DNA of 17,469 bases, taken from positions 1 through 17,469 of the forward strand of contig NZ_CAMLGT010000046.1 of assembly GCF_946479605.1 (NCBI RefSeq). The letters run 5' to 3'. Position numbers and translations under genes: made by a program. The DNA comes from an uncultured Lacibacter sp. GTDB taxonomy: Bacteria > Bacteroidota > Bacteroidia > Chitinophagales > Chitinophagaceae. The notes beneath the pieces were generated by a model that was not told the origin of the DNA, made no database searches, and saw nothing but the letters and a program-made list of their open reading frames with translations. Below, one piece after another: positions 13,400-17,469 of this stretch (position 1 is the stretch's first letter; every line of letters starts with the position of its first letter).

Positions 13400-14819
13400 T
13401 TTCAATAAGCTTCGCATCAATATTATACACTTCAATTTCTGCAATTGCAGTTGTTTTCTTCTGATCCACTATTATTAACAAAACAGAGCTTACATTTTCA
13501 ACTGTTTCGAATGTAAGCATCCGTCGTCTGCCGATAGTAGTACCTGTTATTTCTTTTTGTAATTCTCTCTTGCTGTTTAATAGTGAGATTTTAAATTCAG
13601 CACATGCCTGGCCATTGAGCAGGTTTTCACTTAGCACTATACAATTCATTTTTTCGGGCTTCGAAAACTCTAACCCCATTGCGTTAATAGCAGGAAAGAG
13701 AAACTGCTTTGAGCTACGGTAATTGGCATCATTCAATACCGGAGCTGCCGTTTTTCCATTGTGTCCTATAACATATCCTTTGCCTTTTAACGCAAGATTT
13801 GTTTTGAAGGTTTGTTCTCTCAGCTTTTTAAATCCAACCAACGCAGCCGAATCATTTTCATGAAACAAACCTCTTCTGTCGGGGGGAACATTCAGCAGCA
13901 GGGTTGCTCCACGTCCAACAGATTTCAAATACAGTTGAAATAATTCTTCCGGCGATTTTACTTTGTTATCTTCTTCTGCATGGTAGAACCATCCCGGTCT
14001 TATACTTACATCGCATTCGGCAGGTATCCAATGCGTACCATGCTTGTTACCGGTATTCAATGTGTCTGTTGAAGGCGCACCAAGCCCCGGGGTAAATCCT
14101 TGAATGTTCAGTGTATTCCAGTTGGTAGTACCGGCAATACCTTTTTCATTTCCCACCCACCGTATGTCGGGCCCTACATCACTAAACACAACGGTGTTGG
14201 GCGAAAGTTTGCGGACAACATCTTTAAACCTCTTCCAGTCGTACACCTGCTTTTTACCATTGGGGCCTTCGCCGTTTGCCCCATCCCACCACAATTCTGT
14301 AATAGGGCCGTAGTTGGCAAACAACTCTTTCATCATATTCACAAATACATCGTTGTATTTTTCAGTACCGTAATCAGGATGATTACGGTCCCAGGGCGAA
14401 ATATATACACCGAAGTTCAAACCAAATTCCTTGCATGCCTGTGATAATTCTTTCAACACATCACCTTTTCCATTTTTCCATTTGCTTTCACGAACAGTAT
14501 GTTTTGAATACTTGCTGGGCCATAAACAAAAGCCATCATGGTGTTTTGCAGTGATGATGATGCCTGTTGCACCGGCCTGCTTAGCAATACGGCACCATTG
14601 CCTGCAGTCAAGTTGTATGGGATTGAAAATATCTTCCGGTTCATCACCGTGACCCCATTCTTTATCGGTAAAAGTATTGGGCCCGAAATGTGCAAACAGG
14701 TAGTACTCCTGGTTGTGCCATTTCAATTGTTGAGGCGTGGGAACAGGGGTTTTCGATTGTGCAAAACAAACAACCGACAGGCAGACGCAAACGAATGCGG
14801 AAAAAATGAATTTCATCAT
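13395..14819 (-). CDS. Secreted GH29 alpha-L-fucosidase
   Basis: A 474-residue glycoside hydrolase family 29 enzyme that removes alpha-linked L-fucose from glycans, with retention of configuration. Residues 1-20 are a signal peptide (cut after FA, before Gln21). Substrate-pocket motifs are HFGPNTFTDKEWG at 44-56 and TAKHHDGFCLW at 90-100. The nucleophile is expected to be Asp179 in ELWWDGANGEG. About 120 residues at the C-terminus end in AEIEVYNID, as in the beta-sandwich domain after the barrel. The short sequence pattern WWDGANGEG fits the GH29-B type, which often prefers branched alpha-1,3/1,4-fucose, but this is a guess. There is no T9SS tail. It is a lone gene, not within a SusC/SusD locus. 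The start is one of two adjacent ATG codons at 14819 and 14816. Confidence 0.93.
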   Translation of the reverse strand: MMKFIFSAFVCVCLSVVCFAQSKTPVPTPQQLKWHNQEYYLFAHFGPNTFTDKEWGHGDEPEDIFNPIQLDCRQWCRIAKQAGATGIIITAKHHDGFCLWPSKYSKHTVRESKWKNGKGDVLKELSQACKEFGLNFGVYISPWDRNHPDYGTEKYNDVFVNMMKELFANYGPITELWWDGANGEGPNGKKQVYDWKRFKDVVRKLSPNTVVFSDVGPDIRWVGNEKGIAGTTNWNTLNIQGFTPGLGAPSTDTLNTGNKHGTHWIPAECDVSIRPGWFYHAEEDNKVKSPEELFQLYLKSVGRGATLLLNVPPDRRGLFHENDSAALVGFKKLREQTFKTNLALKGKGYVIGHNGKTAAPVLNDANYRSSKQFLFPAINAMGLEFSKPEKMNCIVLSENLLNGQACAEFKISLLNSKRELQKEITGTTIGRRRMLTFETVENVSSVLLIIVDQKKTTAIAEIEVYNIDAKLIEK

Positions 14820-14863
14820 GTGATTTACGTATTGAAATTAGGAAAACCAACTCAGTTAACACC

Positions 14864-14871
14864 TACCTTTG
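14864..14871 (+). promoter_or_regulatory. Bacteroidota-type -7 box for fumC
   Basis: TACCTTTG is an exact TAnnTTTG match in the 171-nt divergent gap before fumC. Transcription from it would give a leader of about 110 nt, much longer than for gltX or TatD. A TTG at 14832-14834 is rather far upstream for a -33 element. Nothing else is recognised in the gap; the fucosidase side has only TAATTTCA-like sequence. Confidence 0.5.
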
Positions 14872-14990
14872 CCGCACTTTAAGGCCAGCTGCTGAAAAAT
14901 AATGCGGCCAAGCCTTTGTTCTTCAACATTGTCATTAATTCATATCAATAATCAGCCGTAGTTAAAAGCTACCGGCCCAAAGCTTGTTTT

Positions 14991-16388
14991 ATGACTTACA
15001 GGATTGAAAAAGATACCATGGGTGAGGTGAAAGTACCTGCACATGCATATTATGGTGCACAAACACAACGTAGTATCGACAACTTTAAAATTGCTCAGGA
15101 CATTAACCGCATGCCGAAAGAAATTATTAAGGCATTTGCGTACCTGAAGCACGCAGCTGCATTAACCAATAACGAGGCAGGAGTATTACCCAAGAAAAAA
15201 GCAGTACTCATTGGCAAGGTTGCCAAAGAAATACTGGAAGGAAAGCTTGATGAGTTTTTTCCTTTGGTTGTATGGCAAACAGGTAGTGGTACACAAAGCA
15301 ATATGAATGTGAATGAGGTAATTGCTTATCGTGGTCATGTATTGAACGGTGGTAAACTGGAAGACAAAGAAAAATACCTGCATCCGAATGATGATGTGAA
15401 CAAGAGCCAGAGCAGTAACGATACATTTCCTACTGCCATGCATATTGCAGCATATAAAATTTTGGTTGAAACAACGATCCCTGGAATTGAAAAGCTGCGC
15501 AATACACTTGATAAAAAAGCAAAGGCTTACAAAAAAGTAGTGAAGATCGGTCGTACGCATTTTATGGATGCTACACCGCTAACCCTCGGCCAGGAATTCA
15601 GTGGATATGTGTCACAACTTGATCATGGGTTAAAGGCAATTAAAAATACATTGGCTCACTTGAGTGAATTAGCATTGGGTGGTACTGCGGTTGGTACAGG
15701 TATTAACACTCCTCCCAACTATGATGTAAATGTGGCGAAGCATATAGCTAAGCTCACTAAACTTCCTTTTAAAACTGCTGAAAATAAGTTTGAAGCACTG
15801 GCAGCGCACGATGCTATTGTAGAAGCACATGGTGCATTAAAAACAGTAGCAGTTAGCTTAATGAAGATTGCTAACGACATCCGTATGCTCAGCAGTGGTC
15901 CACGCAGCGGTATCGGCGAAATTTTTATTCCGGATAACGAACCCGGTTCTTCTATTATGCCGGGTAAAGTAAATCCCACACAGTGTGAGGCATTAACAAT
16001 GATTGCTGCACAGGTAATGGGTAACGATGTTGCCATTAACATTGGCGGATCGATGGGGCATTTTGAATTGAATGTATTTAAACCCGTAATGATCTACAAC
16101 TTTCTGCACAGTGCAAGATTAATTGGCGACGGTTGTGTTAGCTTTAATGATAAATGTGCGGTAGGTATTGAACCAATTGAAGCAAATATTAAAAAGCATG
16201 TTGAAAATTCATTGATGCTGGTTACATCTCTTAACACAAAGATCGGTTACTATAAAGCAGCAGAAATTGCACAGAAAGCACATAAGCAGGGAACTACATT
16301 AAAAGAAATGGCAGTGAAACTGGGTTATGTAACTCCTGAGCAGTTCGATGAATGGGTAGTGCCTGAAAAGATGGTGGGAAAGATCTAA
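14991..16388 (+). CDS. fumC: Class II fumarate hydratase
   Basis: A 465-residue member of the aspartase/fumarase superfamily that interconverts fumarate and L-malate in the citric acid cycle; a cytoplasmic homotetramer without an iron-sulphur cluster. The three conserved regions are intact: [13 protein letters not shown] from Thr97, [16 protein letters not shown] with the catalytic His190, and the signature loop [10 protein letters not shown] at 319-328, which holds the catalytic serine. TGSGTQSN separates it from aspartase, which has a different sequence here. Length matches E. coli FumC. The start at ATG 14991 ([16 protein letters not shown]) is the usual N-terminus. It is a single gene, divergent from the fucosidase, ended by the hairpin at 16410-16437. 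Confidence 0.97.
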   Translation: MTYRIEKDTMGEVKVPAHAYYGAQTQRSIDNFKIAQDINRMPKEIIKAFAYLKHAAALTNNEAGVLPKKKAVLIGKVAKEILEGKLDEFFPLVVWQTGSGTQSNMNVNEVIAYRGHVLNGGKLEDKEKYLHPNDDVNKSQSSNDTFPTAMHIAAYKILVETTIPGIEKLRNTLDKKAKAYKKVVKIGRTHFMDATPLTLGQEFSGYVSQLDHGLKAIKNTLAHLSELALGGTAVGTGINTPPNYDVNVAKHIAKLTKLPFKTAENKFEALAAHDAIVEAHGALKTVAVSLMKIANDIRMLSSGPRSGIGEIFIPDNEPGSSIMPGKVNPTQCEALTMIAAQVMGNDVAINIGGSMGHFELNVFKPVMIYNFLHSARLIGDGCVSFNDKCAVGIEPIEANIKKHVENSLMLVTSLNTKIGYYKAAEIAQKAHKQGTTLKEMAVKLGYVTPEQFDEWVVPEKMVGKI

Positions 16389-16409
16389 CCTCAGATTGAG
16401 ATAAAAAGG

Positions 16410-16437
16410 AAAAGGAGAAGCATTGCTTCTCCTTTTT
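16410..16437. terminator. Bidirectional rho-independent terminator
   Basis: AAAAGGAGAAGC, loop ATT, GCTTCTCCTTTT plus one more T form a 12-bp stem with A and T runs on the two sides. It lies just after fumC and just before the stop codon (16439-16441) of the small minus-strand gene, so it can serve both. Confidence 0.88.
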
Positions 16438-16438
16438 G

Positions 16439-16675
16439 TTATTCGTAATTATTGTAGTAATCCGGTTCGGCATCAACTATTTCTGTTTTCACTTTTGCTG
16501 TTTGCTTTTGTAATGCACCAAAGAACAAATGATGTAATCTCGATGATTCATTTATGCTTTCTTCACGTATAATGAAGAGACTGTTATCGGTGCGGAGCAA
16601 TTTTCTTTCAACAGGAAAAGCTGCAGAAAGAAAGGATGCCTGTATAATTGCGGTTTTCATAAAAAGTGTTTTCAT
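16439..16675 (-). CDS. Small hypothetical protein (78 residues)
   Basis: A short open frame, not recognised. The product begins MKTLFMKTAIIQASFLSAAF, a mildly hydrophobic N-terminus that could be a weak signal sequence, continues through a Lys/Arg- and Glu-containing middle (ERKLLRTDNSLFIIREESINESSRLHHLF) and ends acidic with DAEPDYYNNYE. The frame extends to an ATG at 16714, but that lies within the terminator hairpin at 16692-16721, so the ATG at 16675 (or the second at 16660) is preferred. It fills the space between two terminators and uses the fumC hairpin as its own. No promoter is obvious, so it may be an unexpressed frame. Reality moderately likely. Confidence 0.5.
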   Translation of the reverse strand: MKTLFMKTAIIQASFLSAAFPVERKLLRTDNSLFIIREESINESSRLHHLFFGALQKQTAKVKTEIVDAEPDYYNNYE

Positions 16676-16685
16676 ACTATAAACG

Positions 16686-16721
16686 AAAAAAGCAGGGAAA
16701 TGTGTTGCATACATTCCCTGC
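16686..16721 (-). terminator. Terminator after the T9SS cargo gene
   Basis: On the minus strand GCAGGGAA-TGT pairs with ACA-TTTCCCTGC with one bulged base, and a six-T run follows (16691-16686). It lies 14 nt past the stop of the T9SS cargo gene. The plus-strand side has only a short CTTTT, so it acts mainly on the minus strand. Confidence 0.8.
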
Positions 16722-16734
16722 TTTTAACAGTAGT

Positions 16735-17469
16735 TTATTGTTTGATGAGTTTTGTTCTTTGGTTGATGGTTTTTCCTGTTACATCAACATGGTACAGACC
16801 TGATGGCAATGATTCAATATTCAATTCAACTGTATTTTTTCCTTTTACTAGTTGAACGGTGCGGTTTACAACAATGCGGCCTGTATTATCTACAATTCGT
16901 AAAAATGCTGTTTCCTGAACATTGCTTGCAATGGTGATGGTAGCATTGCTCACTACAGGGTTTGGTTGTATGGCCACATACGCACGTGTAATAATGTCGA
17001 ACGAAACTGGTATTACGTTGGTGTATTTTGTTTGCCCGTCTTTATCCTGAATTTTAATGCGGTAATAAACAGTTGAAGCAATTGACGCTGCATTCAGATC
17101 GGTAAAGCCGTATTCAACTTTTTCTGTAACTGCACCTCTTGCAGCTACTGTACCAGCAGTGGCAAACGAGAGATTATCTGTACTTCTTTCCACAACATAT
17201 TTTTCAACATTTTCCTGTTGATCAACAACCCAGCTGAGTTTTGCTGATTCGCCTGCTGCAACCGCTTTAAATGTAATAAGGTTCGCAGGTAATGTTGCTG
17301 TAGTTGACATAAAGTAAAAGGTAGAGAAAGAGCCGATGTTTGCCTGGATAGCATGTCCATAGCTTCCATGAGTATAACGACCGGTAATTGTTTGCGAAGT
17401 TGGTGTTGCTGATAAGGAACTTCCGCAGGCATCATTATTTTTAAAGATACCAATGTCGTTAATGCCGCT
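16735..17469 (-). CDS. T9SS type A sorting-domain protein, C-terminal part (cut by window edge)
   Basis: The C-terminal 244 residues of a longer exported protein; the frame is open to the window end, so the ATG at 17310 is internal. The visible part starts with GINDIGIFKNNDACGSS, then has a fibronectin-like segment: LITFKAVAAGESAKLSWVV, EKYVVERSTDNLSF and VYYRIKIQDKDG, typical of the module that precedes the tail in Bacteroidota secreted proteins. The last 80 or so residues are a type A sorting domain: AIQPNPVVSNATITI, FLRIVDNTGRIV, LPSGLYHVDVTGKTINQRTKLIKQ. Such tails direct export through the type IX system and are removed as the protein is anchored or released. The N-terminal functional domain lies outside this window, so the activity is unknown. 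Confidence 0.92.
   Translation of the reverse strand, partial: SGINDIGIFKNNDACGSSLSATPTSQTITGRYTHGSYGHAIQANIGSFSTFYFMSTTATLPANLITFKAVAAGESAKLSWVVDQQENVEKYVVERSTDNLSFATAGTVAARGAVTEKVEYGFTDLNAASIASTVYYRIKIQDKDGQTKYTNVIPVSFDIITRAYVAIQPNPVVSNATITIASNVQETAFLRIVDNTGRIVVNRTVQLVKGKNTVELNIESLPSGLYHVDVTGKTINQRTKLIKQ

Noticed and set aside
17145..17453. 102-residue minus-strand frame beside the T9SS cargo gene
   Set aside because: It is another frame of the T9SS cargo gene, whose own frame is open to the window edge with clear family motifs.
1..17469. CRISPR array, prophage, insertion sequence or polysaccharide utilisation locus
   Set aside because: No regular short repeats, no transposase, integrase or phage genes, and no SusC/SusD pair beside the fucosidase or deacetylase were seen.

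Overview
The window looks like chromosomal DNA from a member of the Bacteroidota, most likely close to Chitinophagaceae. This rests on exact TAnnTTTG promoter -7 boxes, the absence of clear Shine-Dalgarno sequences, a type IX secretion (T9SS) C-terminal sorting domain, a GH29 fucosidase, lipoproteins with a CKK start, and secreted families of a Bacteroidota type. The taxon is inferred from composition and gene content; no search was run. I see no phage, insertion sequence, CRISPR array or integrase.

Layout. 1-63 (minus) is the 5' part of tRNA-Ser(GGA), cut by the window edge. 90-863 (minus) is a TatD-family metal hydrolase. 1022-1915 (plus) is a secreted lipoprotein with an internal duplication. 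2030-3603 (minus) is a two-gene unit of an ARPP-1-like secreted protein followed by a NodB-type polysaccharide deacetylase. 3685-5199 (plus) is glutamyl-tRNA synthetase. 5246-7895 (minus) is an ABC ATPase followed by an eight-helix membrane protein, probably an exporter pair. 8039-9595 (plus) is a GT39/ArnT-like membrane glycosyltransferase. 9645-10857 (plus) is a stand-alone B12-binding mutase subunit followed by an enoyl-CoA hydratase. 10908-13331 (plus) is a tandem array of four related secreted proteins of unknown function, the first cut down to 69 residues. 13395-14819 (minus) is a GH29 alpha-L-fucosidase. 14991-16388 (plus) is class II fumarase. 16439-16675 (minus) is a small hypothetical protein. 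16735 to the window end (minus) is the C-terminal part of a T9SS cargo protein.

Most genes are ordinary housekeeping or envelope functions. Convergent gene pairs are separated by compact hairpins that can stop transcription from both sides (1987-2010, 5218-5247, 13368-13399, 16410-16437). Several promoter -7 boxes sit only 4-6 nt before the ATG, implying very short or absent leaders.

The least explained part is the 10908-13331 array. Its members have signal peptides, a LysM-like Y-T-[VI]-Q-P-G segment just after the signal peptide, and shared blocks further on, and are spaced 25-33 nt apart like an operon. The second candidate is the 5246-7895 ABC pair, whose ATPase has Gln where the switch His normally lies.

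No gene-free stretch exceeds about 170 bases.
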